This document shows positions 5,418 to 11,511 of a stretch of DNA of 11,511 nt, piece by piece. The notes beneath the pieces are model-generated. The model did not search any database. It was not told the DNA's origin and worked only from the letters and a program-made list of their open reading frames with translations. The position numbers were made by a program, and so were the translations under genes. Source of the DNA: Cellvibrionales bacterium UBA2618 (GTDB taxonomy: Bacteria; Pseudomonadota; Gammaproteobacteria; Pseudomonadales; Porticoccaceae); NCBI GenBank assembly GCA_002339165.1, contig DDJS01000001.1:1-11511 (forward strand), read 5' to 3'. Each line of letters starts with the position of its first letter. Position 1 is the first letter of the stretch.

Positions 5418-8232
5418 AACTGCGAATCTCGCCGGCACCCACGACGTTTCCGACGCAGCGAGCGCAGAGATCAGGGTGCGCCTCGACACTGCCCACGTCA
5501 CCCATATAATGCCAACAGCGCACACATTTTGTGGCGTCTGAACGACGTATAGCAACGTTCAGACCGGTCAGCGAGGACTGCGGAGCATCGCCTGACTGGG
5601 CCATCGGCAACAGCGAAGCGGTCGATGTGATGGTGACAAAACGCAACTCATCGCCGAGTTTCCCCAGCGCCTGCATATAGTGATCGTCAGCGTACAGCAC
5701 GATCTCGGCGTCCAGAGATCCCCTAATCAAACCCTCAGACCTGCTAGTTTCGAGCATTTTATTGATGGCTTCCTTGGCCTCCATAATGGCATCCCAATCG
5801 GCGCGTTGAAAGCCTTTTTCAGCGTTCAACTGCGGCAGATCGTACCATTCGGCGAGGAACACAGAGGCGTCGCGCTGGCCCGGCATATAGCCCCATATTT
5901 CGTGCGCAGTAAAACTCAAAATGGGCGCGATCCAGCGCACAAAGGCCTCACTAATATGGTACAACGCGGTCTGCGCAGATCGCCGTGGCAGGCTATCAGG
6001 CGCGCAGGTATAGATGCGATCCTTGATAATATCGAGATATAAGCCCCCCATATCGCGGACGCAAAAATTATGTAGCTTTTGATAAACTTGGTGAAACTGA
6101 AACTGCTGATAAGCGGTCTGTACCTCGGTTTGCAACCGGTCAGTGCAGTCCAGAGCCCAGCGATCCAAGGCCAATAAATCTGCCGATTCAACCAGATGCT
6201 GGTCGGGTTCGAAACCATCGAGATTGGCGAGAAAATAACGCGCCGTATTGCGAATTCGCCGGTAGGAATCTCCAGCGCGCTTGAGTATTTCATCCGAGAC
6301 GGTCATTTCACTGCTAAAGTCGGCGGATGCCACCCACAGGCGCAGTACATCCGCACCCAGTTCGTTGATCACCTTTTGTGGCGCTACCACGTTGCCTATC
6401 GACTTAGACATTTTGCGGCCCTGCTCGTCGACCGTAAAACCATGGGTTAACACCGCTTTATACGGCGCTGTTCCGTTGATCGCAATGGCAGTTTTCAATG
6501 ACGACTGAAACCACCCCCGGTGCTGGTCGGAGCCCTCGAGATAAAGATCAGCCGGGTAACTCAGACCTTCTCGAGCGGCAATCACCGAGGCGTGAGTCAC
6601 ACCGGAGTCAAACCAGACATCGAGCGTGTCAGTGACTTTTTGATAATCGTCAGCATCCGCGCCGAGAAGATCGACCGGATCGAGATCGTACCAAGCATCG
6701 ATACCCTCTCGTTCGATACGCAACGCCACTTGCTCGATCAGTTCGGCGCAACGCGGGTGTAAATCACCGCTCTGACGGTGCACAAACAGCGCGATAGGCA
6801 CGCCCCAGGTACGCTGCCGCGATACACACCAGTCCGGACTGTTATCCAGCATGCCGCGAATCCTTGCCGCGCCCCAATCAGGATGCCAATCAACTGTATC
6901 AACCGCCTTTAGAGCTTTTTCGAGGAGCCCATTTTCGCGCATCGAGATAAACCATTGCGGAGTTGCGCGATAGATCAGCGGCGTCTTGGTTCGCCAGCAA
7001 TGCGCATAACTGTGGGTAAACTGGCTGCAGGCCATCAACCGGCCGTGTTCGGTCAAAACGCTGATCACATGCGGATCTACCTTGTAGACGTGTTCACCCG
7101 CAAACAGTTCAACCTCGTCCCTAAACAGGCCGTTATCGAGAATATAATTTAACGTGCCAATGCCATACTCGTTGGCGACCAGAAAATCTTCCATACCATG
7201 ATCAGGCGCCGTATGCACGCAGCCGGTTCCGGCATCGTCGGTGACGTGCTCTCCTAACAGCAGCGGAATGTCGCGCCGATAGAAGGGGTGTTGCACCACT
7301 AAGTGCTCAAGCGCCGTTCCGGAGCACTCGGACAACATTTGATAATCCTCGATTGCGAGTCGCTGCATCACCGAGTCGAGCAGCGATCGCGCGCAGATCA
7401 ATCGGCATGGTTGGCCATCGCGCTGATACTGCACCAAGGTATAAGTCAGATCGGCTCCCACCGAAATCGCCTGACTGCTGGGGATGGTCCAGGGTGTGGT
7501 CGTCCAGATTAACACCTGAATTTCACCCTCTCCCGGCTTACCAGAAAACGCCCTCTCGAGGCGCTCTAGTTGTGCGTCGCCAATCACAGGGTAGCCAACG
7601 TCTATGGCATAGGACTGCTTGTCCTGGTATTCGACCTCGGCCTCGGCCAACGCAGAACCCCCGACTACGCTCCAGTAAACCGGCTTGTAGCCCTTGACCA
7701 AATGACCGTTCTCAACCACCTTGCCGAGCGCCCGCACGATATTCGCTTCAACCTCGTATTGCATGGTCAAATAGGGATTTTGCCAATCGGCAAGTATGCC
7801 TAACCGAACGAAATCGCGGCGTTGGCCGTCGACCTGCCGCATAGCGTAATCGCGGCATTTTTGGCGAAACAGTGCATGCTCGACCTTACTGCCGGCCTTG
7901 CCGATTTTCTTTTCCACCACGTGTTCAATGGGCAGGCCATGACAATCCCAACCGGGTACAAAGGGTGCATCAAAACCACTCAAAGTGCGGGATTTTACGA
8001 CGATATCCTTGAGCGTTTTATTGACTGCATGGCCAAGATGGATGTCGCCATTCGCATAGGGAGGGCCGTCGTGCAGAATGTACCGTTTACGGCCACTGCG
8101 CGCCGCACGAATTTGTCCGTAGAGATCACTGTCCTGCCACTCCTTGAGAAGACCTGGCTCGCGTTGCGCTAAGTTGGCGCGCATCGGAAAGGCGGTTTTT
8201 GGCAAATTTAAAGTCGCTTTATAATCGGTCAT
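5410..8232 (-). CDS. ileS: Isoleucyl-tRNA synthetase
   Basis: This class I synthetase charges tRNA-Ile in the cytoplasm and edits mischarged valine. The 940 residues nearly match E. coli IleS (938). Domain marks in order: the HIGH-type motif GPPYANGDIHLGH (56-68); the CP1 editing domain with WTTTPWTIPSS (243-253) and GTGCVHTAPDHG (335-346); DWCVSRQRTWG (467-477); the KMSKS loop (607-611); an anticodon-binding helical domain (about 640-820); and a C-terminal zinc finger with C903, C906, C923 and C926. This is the bacterial type with the C-terminal zinc finger. ATG at 8232 gives the expected MTDYKATLNLPKTAFPMR start. No clear Shine-Dalgarno precedes it, and it overlaps the ribF 3' end by 14 nt, so it probably depends on ribF translation. 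No T-box or other leader is seen. Confidence 0.99.
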   Translation of the reverse strand: MTDYKATLNLPKTAFPMRANLAQREPGLLKEWQDSDLYGQIRAARSGRKRYILHDGPPYANGDIHLGHAVNKTLKDIVVKSRTLSGFDAPFVPGWDCHGLPIEHVVEKKIGKAGSKVEHALFRQKCRDYAMRQVDGQRRDFVRLGILADWQNPYLTMQYEVEANIVRALGKVVENGHLVKGYKPVYWSVVGGSALAEAEVEYQDKQSYAIDVGYPVIGDAQLERLERAFSGKPGEGEIQVLIWTTTPWTIPSSQAISVGADLTYTLVQYQRDGQPCRLICARSLLDSVMQRLAIEDYQMLSECSGTALEHLVVQHPFYRRDIPLLLGEHVTDDAGTGCVHTAPDHGMEDFLVANEYGIGTLNYILDNGLFRDEVELFAGEHVYKVDPHVISVLTEHGRLMACSQFTHSYAHCWRTKTPLIYRATPQWFISMRENGLLEKALKAVDTVDWHPDWGAARIRGMLDNSPDWCVSRQRTWGVPIALFVHRQSGDLHPRCAELIEQVALRIEREGIDAWYDLDPVDLLGADADDYQKVTDTLDVWFDSGVTHASVIAAREGLSYPADLYLEGSDQHRGWFQSSLKTAIAINGTAPYKAVLTHGFTVDEQGRKMSKSIGNVVAPQKVINELGADVLRLWVASADFSSEMTVSDEILKRAGDSYRRIRNTARYFLANLDGFEPDQHLVESADLLALDRWALDCTDRLQTEVQTAYQQFQFHQVYQKLHNFCVRDMGGLYLDIIKDRIYTCAPDSLPRRSAQTALYHISEAFVRWIAPILSFTAHEIWGYMPGQRDASVFLAEWYDLPQLNAEKGFQRADWDAIMEAKEAINKMLETSRSEGLIRGSLDAEIVLYADDHYMQALGKLGDELRFVTITSTASLLPMAQSGDAPQSSLTGLNVAIRRSDATKCVRCWHYMGDVGSVEAHPDLCARCVGNVVGAGEIRSYV

Positions 8233-9208
8233 CGGCGTTGCTTTTTGATCCTGTGCTTGTGATTACGTCGGTGGTTGGCAAATGTCCTTTCAGCCATCCT
8301 CTAATTTTTAGAATATCATTTTTAATGCCTACGACAAGCGCATCCAAACCGTCAAACTTTTGCTCATCGCGAACTTTGTGCAAAAACTCAACGCTGATAA
8401 ATTGGCCGTATAGCTCGCCACGAAAATCCAGCAAATGCACTTCCAAAATAGGCTTTACAGAGTCGCCGATGGTCGGCCGCACACCGACGTTGGCAGCTCC
8501 GTAGTATACCTGATCAGCGACGGCCACGCGCACCGCAAAGACCCCCGAAACTGGGGCTCTGTAACGGTGCAAATGGACATTGGCTGTGGGAAAGCCAAGC
8601 TGCCGACCGAGGTGCTGGCCGTGCACCACGCGCCCCTTGATGGCGAACGGGCGCCCCAGCAACGCGGCAACCCGCGGAAAGTCGCCTAACGCGATCGTCT
8701 CGCGCACTAAGGTACTGCTGATGCGCTGACCCTCGGTCTCCAGCGTCTGGGTATCGCTCACAGTAAAGTCGTAGCGCTGGCCAAACTCTCGCAACATGGT
8801 CAGGTCGCCGCTGCGATCACAACCAAAGCGAAAGTCATCGCCAACGATTAAGTGTTCAACCCGAAAACCCTCGACCAGCACCTGAACGATAAATTCAGCG
8901 GCAGTCAGACTGCGTAATTCGCGGTTAAAATGCAGGCAAACCACGCGATCGACACCGACCTCAAGCAGCGTCTCAATTTTTTCGCGCAGACGCATCAAGC
9001 GGGCGGGCGCTCGCTCCTCGGCAAAAAATTCCCTCGGTTGGGGTTCAAAAGTCATTGCGACCGCGGTCAAATTTAGATCGCGAGCGCGCGCGACGGCGGT
9101 ATTCAAAACGGCTTGGTGACCCAGGTGCACGCCGTCAAACGAACCGATGCTGACTACCGACCTAAGCGCCTCGGCACGCAGTGAACGCAGACTCCGAACA
9201 AACGTCAT
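8219..9208 (-). CDS. ribF: Bifunctional riboflavin kinase / FAD synthetase
   Basis: This cytoplasmic enzyme phosphorylates riboflavin to FMN and adenylylates FMN to FAD. The N-terminal nucleotidyltransferase domain shows SIGSFDGVHLGHQ (20-32), TFEPQPREFF (53-62), VGDDFRFG (122-129) and ISSTLVRE (163-170). The C-terminal kinase domain shows KGRVVHGQHLGRQLGFPTAN (191-210), NVGVRPT (240-246) and LEVHLLDF with the likely catalytic Glu256. It ends in the usual LHKVRDEQKFDGLDAL helix region. I chose ATG at 9208 (329 residues): AGGGA lies just upstream and the N-terminus then matches the family. An in-frame GTG at 9223 would add five residues and lacks a better site. The tail after about 308 is poorly conserved. 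The 3' end overlaps ileS by 14 nt. No FMN riboswitch is seen upstream. Confidence 0.97.
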   Translation of the reverse strand: MTFVRSLRSLRAEALRSVVSIGSFDGVHLGHQAVLNTAVARARDLNLTAVAMTFEPQPREFFAEERAPARLMRLREKIETLLEVGVDRVVCLHFNRELRSLTAAEFIVQVLVEGFRVEHLIVGDDFRFGCDRSGDLTMLREFGQRYDFTVSDTQTLETEGQRISSTLVRETIALGDFPRVAALLGRPFAIKGRVVHGQHLGRQLGFPTANVHLHRYRAPVSGVFAVRVAVADQVYYGAANVGVRPTIGDSVKPILEVHLLDFRGELYGQFISVEFLHKVRDEQKFDGLDALVVGIKNDILKIRGWLKGHLPTTDVITSTGSKSNADDRL

Positions 9209-9250
9209 ATTTCCCTGTTGCACTGCTGAGATCTTCCTCTCGATACAAGC

Positions 9251-9284
9251 GCTAGATTATACCTAGCAACGCCGTCAAAGCTAA
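9251..9284 (-). promoter_or_regulatory. Possible ribF-operon promoter with inverted repeat around the -10
   Basis: On the minus strand a perfect TATAAT (complement of 9256-9261) lies about 48 nt before the ribF start. The hexamer 17 bp upstream is TTAGCT (complement of 9279-9284), a 3-of-6 match to TTGACA. The -10 is framed by GCTAG (9251-9255) and CTAGC (9263-9267), a 5-bp perfect inverted repeat that could be an operator or chance. A promoter here would let ribF to ispH be expressed independently of murJ. Confidence 0.4.
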
Positions 9285-9285
9285 T

Positions 9286-9308
9286 AAAAAGCGCAGCTTT
9301 CACAGCGC
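9286..9308 (-). terminator. Possible weak terminator after murJ
   Basis: On the minus strand GCGC (complement of 9305-9308) and GCGC (complement of 9291-9294) can pair, helped by GCT/AGC pairing inside with a bulged T. TTTTT (complement of 9286-9290) follows. The stem is short, so any termination would be partial. A second GC-rich inverted repeat, CCGCC/GGCGG (9320-9333), sits directly after the murJ stop but has no T-tract. Confidence 0.3.
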
Positions 9309-9333
9309 CGTAAAGCGTACCGCCAACCGGCGG

Positions 9334-11001
9334 CTAATGTCGCTCGGAAACCGCGGTCTTCGGACCACGCAGATCACCGACCCGGAACCCGGCAAGGAAT
9401 AGTACCGCGGCATAGATTGCAGCACCACCAGCACAGATCGCCACTAAACGCTGTCCGCGCTGCCACCAAACAAATCCTTGCCAGATCGAGGTATCCAACG
9501 CACCCACTGCGTCGGCCAGTAGCCAGACTATCGCGAGCATAGCCGCCAGAGCCGCCAACAGACGCAGGCCAAACACCGACCATTGCCCCGATGCGCGGTA
9601 AATTTTTTGCCGTCGCAACTGATGAAACAGTAGTGCCGCGTTGAGGTAGGCCGAAACCGATGTCGCCAGCGCTAGGCCGACATGACCTATCTGCCAATAC
9701 AGGTGCAGTGGCACCAAAAACAGCAGATTTAGCAGCATATTAGAGATCATAGCGACGATCCCAATACGCACCGGGGTGCGCATATCCTGACGGGCGAAAA
9801 ACCCTGGCGCCAGCACCTTGATCAACATAAAGGCGACCACTCCAAGAGAGTAAGCCTGCAGGCTAAAGGTCGCCATCTGCATATCGCGAGCAGTCATCAC
9901 ATCGCCATAGAAAAATAATGCAACTAGAATCGGTTGCGCTAAAAGGATTAACGCTGCCGCCGCAGGTATCGCAATTAACAGCACCATCTTAATCGCCCAT
10001 TCCAACGTCTGTGAGAAGGCAGCGGTCGATTCAGCCGTGTGATGGCGTGAGAGATTAGGTAAAATGACCGTCGCGATCGCCACCCCAAAAACTCCTAATG
10101 GCAATTCCGCTAATCGATCCGAGTAGTACAACCAGGAGACGCTGCCGGTGGGTAAAAAAGTCGCCAGAACTGTGTCTAACAACAAATTGATTTGGCTGAC
10201 CGAAACTCCGAAAATAGCCGGCGCCATCAATCCGAGAATCTTTCTCACTCCCGGGTGATGCCAGTCGACCACCGGCATCGGCAACATATGCATGCGCTGC
10301 AAAAACGGTAACTGAAAGGTCAACTGCACGACTCCGGCAAAAAACACGCCCCATGCCAAAGCCAGTGCCGGTTGGTCAAACGCGGGGGCAGCAAATAGTG
10401 CCGCAGCAATCAGGGTGGTATTTAACAGTAGCGGAGTAAACGCCGGAACCGCAAATCGGTCGTAACTGTTTAATATGCCGCCAGCGACGCCGGTCAGAGA
10501 AATAAACATCAGGTAGGGAAAGGTGATGCGCAACATCGACCCAAGGGCGGTAAACTTGTCTGGCTGCTCTTGGTACCAACTGGGCGCAAAGAGCGCGGCA
10601 AACAACGGCGCCAGCACCACCACGGCAAGGGTTACCAGTAACAGCGAAAAACCCAGAGTACCGATCACCCGACTCACCAACTCGCGCACTGCTGCCCGAC
10701 TGCCACGCTCACGATACTCGCCAAGCACCGGCACGAACGCCTGAGCAAAGGCGCCTTCGGCAAACAGTCGACGGAAAAAATTGGGGATTTTAAACGCCAC
10801 AAAAAATACATCGGCAAACGCATCGGCACCGATCACTCGCGCCAAAATAACGTCCCGAATCAGCCCCATAATACGCGATAGCATGGTGAAAAAGCTCACC
10901 ACTCCACTGGAGCGCAGTAATCCAGTGCTCGCTCGGGCGACCTCTTTGGATGCCGCTAGCGGCCCCTCGGGACGGTCATTTTTTGGCTTTTCTTTGCCCA
11001 C
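9334..11001 (-). CDS. murJ: Lipid II flippase, MATE/MOP family membrane protein
   Basis: This inner-membrane protein moves lipid II from the cytoplasmic to the periplasmic face for peptidoglycan synthesis. It has about 14 hydrophobic segments spread over 35-545. Similarity to E. coli MurJ is clear: SRIMGLIRD (42-50), DVFFVAFKIPNFFRRLFAEG (64-83), AFAQAFVPVL (84-93), ITFPYLMFISL (159-169), APAIFGVSVSQINLL (260-274) and LYYSDRLAELPLGVFGVA (291-308). R43, R49, D64, K71, R77 and R296 correspond to the important cavity residues R18, R24, D39, K46, R52 and R270 of E. coli. The start is GTG at 11001, supported by AAGGG 7 nt upstream; no ATG gives a complete first helix. This leaves a hydrophilic lysine/glutamate-rich N-terminal extension of about 25 residues absent from E. 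coli MurJ (511 residues against 555 here). It is divergent from rpsT and is followed by ribF after 125 nt. Confidence 0.96.
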   Translation of the reverse strand: MGKEKPKNDRPEGPLAASKEVARASTGLLRSSGVVSFFTMLSRIMGLIRDVILARVIGADAFADVFFVAFKIPNFFRRLFAEGAFAQAFVPVLGEYRERGSRAAVRELVSRVIGTLGFSLLLVTLAVVVLAPLFAALFAPSWYQEQPDKFTALGSMLRITFPYLMFISLTGVAGGILNSYDRFAVPAFTPLLLNTTLIAAALFAAPAFDQPALALAWGVFFAGVVQLTFQLPFLQRMHMLPMPVVDWHHPGVRKILGLMAPAIFGVSVSQINLLLDTVLATFLPTGSVSWLYYSDRLAELPLGVFGVAIATVILPNLSRHHTAESTAAFSQTLEWAIKMVLLIAIPAAAALILLAQPILVALFFYGDVMTARDMQMATFSLQAYSLGVVAFMLIKVLAPGFFARQDMRTPVRIGIVAMISNMLLNLLFLVPLHLYWQIGHVGLALATSVSAYLNAALLFHQLRRQKIYRASGQWSVFGLRLLAALAAMLAIVWLLADAVGALDTSIWQGFVWWQRGQRLVAICAGGAAIYAAVLFLAGFRVGDLRGPKTAVSERH

Positions 11002-11046
11002 CGCTACACCCTTAAAAATTGATCGACGATAGTCTCGCCATAGCCT

Positions 11047-11075
11047 AGTTTACGCACCAATCGAGCGATCGCCAA
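11047..11075 (-). promoter_or_regulatory. Candidate murJ promoter
   Basis: On the minus strand TTGGCG (complement of 11070-11075) and TAAACT (complement of 11047-11052) are 17 bp apart, each 4 of 6 against the sigma-70 consensus. The -10 lies about 45 nt before the GTG start of murJ. It is plausible by spacing only. Confidence 0.35.
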
Positions 11076-11170
11076 GTCCGTCGCTAACGCTGACATCACA
11101 GATTGAACCAAGATCACAAGCCACCACTTGCGACCGCGATCGACAAATTGATAACGACAGCACAAGGGAC

Positions 11171-11199
11171 TTGAATCTCGCCCACAAACCCTGTATCTT
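11171..11199 (+). promoter_or_regulatory. Candidate rpsT promoter with GC-rich discriminator
   Basis: TTGAAT (11171-11176) and TATCTT (11194-11199) are separated by exactly 17 bp, each 4 of 6 against consensus. After the -10 comes ACCGCGCC (11200-11207), a GC-rich discriminator as found at stringently controlled promoters for ribosomal components. The predicted transcript start near 11206 would give a leader of about 35 nt before the rpsT start. Confidence 0.5.
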
Positions 11200-11226
11200 A
11201 CCGCGCCTTTAGACATGTCCCTTTGC

Positions 11227-11232
11227 AAGGAG
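11227..11232 (+). promoter_or_regulatory. rpsT Shine-Dalgarno, partly in a small inverted repeat
   Basis: AAGGAG lies 9 nt before the TTG start of rpsT. Its AAGG can pair with CCTT at 11220-11223 across a 3-nt loop. A longer repeat, AAGGGAC/GTCCCTT (11164-11170 and 11217-11223), overlaps the same left arm, but its first half lies upstream of the predicted transcript start. The site supports a TTG start at 11242. Confidence 0.55.
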
Positions 11233-11241
11233 TAGACCCAG

Positions 11242-11511
11242 TTGGCTAATTCAACACAAGCAAAAAAACGCGCCCGTCAAAATGAGAAACGCAGGCAGCA
11301 CAACGCCAGTTTGCGATCCATGGTGCGAACCTATTTGAAAAAAGTCGATGCTGCGATTGACAGTGGCGATCAAGCCGTCGCGCAAGCAGCTTACGCTGAA
11401 TCGATGCCGGTAATTGATCGAATGGCAGACAAAGGGATTATTCACAAGAACAAAGCAGCCCGTCACAAGAGCCGCTTGAACACAAAGATCAAAGCGCTTG
11501 CCGCGGCTTAA
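11242..11511 (+). CDS. rpsT: 30S ribosomal protein S20
   Basis: S20 binds 16S rRNA early in 30S assembly. The 89-residue product begins MANSTQAKKRARQNEKRRQH and is highly basic and helical. It also shows NASLRSMVRTYLKKV (21-35) and the conserved KGIIHKNKAARHKSRL (64-79), and ends KIKALAAA; E. coli S20 has 87 residues. The start codon is TTG, with AAGGAG 9 nt upstream and no in-frame ATG in a suitable place. E. coli rpsT also uses UUG, which is tied to its autogenous control by S20, so the same type of control is likely here. Divergence from murJ is the known gene order. The stop TAA is the last codon of the window, so its terminator is not visible. Confidence 0.98.
   Translation: MANSTQAKKRARQNEKRRQHNASLRSMVRTYLKKVDAAIDSGDQAVAQAAYAESMPVIDRMADKGIIHKNKAARHKSRLNTKIKALAAA

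Noticed and set aside
5418..5555. Longer lspA start giving 214 residues
   Set aside because: The extra 46 residues come from the ileS zinc-finger coding region read in another frame. The ATG at 5417 gives the family length.
5680..8172. Several plus-strand frames of 65-120 codons opposite ileS
   Set aside because: They are antisense shadows of a fully conserved synthetase gene, lack ribosome sites and have no recognisable products.
8199..8504. Plus-strand 101-codon frame across the ileS/ribF junction
   Set aside because: It is antisense to the end of ribF, serine/proline-rich, and without a recognisable domain.
9209..9333. FMN riboswitch upstream of ribF
   Set aside because: The 125-nt gap is short and has none of the conserved RFN-element sequence; ribF in this operon type is normally not controlled that way.
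9320..9333. CCGCC/GGCGG stem after the murJ stop as a full terminator
   Set aside because: There is no T-tract behind it on the minus strand, so it is at most a 3'-end stabilising stem.
1..11511. Mobile elements, CRISPR arrays, tRNA/rRNA genes, defence or secondary-metabolite genes
   Set aside because: No transposase, regularly spaced repeat or structural RNA was seen; apart from the regulatory gaps at 1560-1863, 9209-9333 and 11002-11241, the window is filled by recognised core genes.

Overview
The window looks like a chromosomal core region of a gammaproteobacterium. The gene order rpsT / murJ-ribF-ileS-lspA-fkpB-ispH is the arrangement known from Pseudomonas and related orders; E. coli has the same block but without murJ at this place. 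The Entner-Doudoroff gene edd and a HexR-type operator also point to Gammaproteobacteria. A marine or cellvibrionad-like relative is possible, but the sequence alone does not fix the genus.

Layout, left to right. Positions 1-1559 hold the first 519 codons of edd (6-phosphogluconate dehydratase) on the minus strand; its C-terminal end lies outside the window. A 304-bp AT-rich divergent regulatory region (1560-1863) follows. It contains a perfect 15-bp palindrome matching the HexR operator pattern, and an unexplained 12-bp inverted repeat in front of pgi. pgi (glucose-6-phosphate isomerase, plus strand) runs to 3480 and meets ispH tail to tail across only 22 bp.

From 11001 down to 3503 on the minus strand run murJ (lipid II flippase), ribF (FAD synthetase), ileS (isoleucyl-tRNA synthetase), lspA (signal peptidase II), fkpB (FKBP-type prolyl isomerase) and ispH (isoprenoid synthesis). 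From ribF to ispH the genes overlap by 14, 8 and 1 nt, with one 32-nt gap, so this is a tight operon. murJ is separated from ribF by 125 nt that contain a possible weak terminator and a TATAAT box. rpsT (ribosomal protein S20) diverges from murJ, begins with TTG, and ends exactly at the last base of the window.

The genes fall into two functional groups. One is sugar-phosphate metabolism (edd, pgi), probably under one HexR switch responding to the Entner-Doudoroff intermediate KDPG. The other is an envelope, translation and cofactor housekeeping block. I see no mobile element, CRISPR array, tRNA, rRNA, defence genes or uncharacterised gene cluster. No coding sequence is broken. The points of interest are regulatory, and I do not see a novel biological system here.
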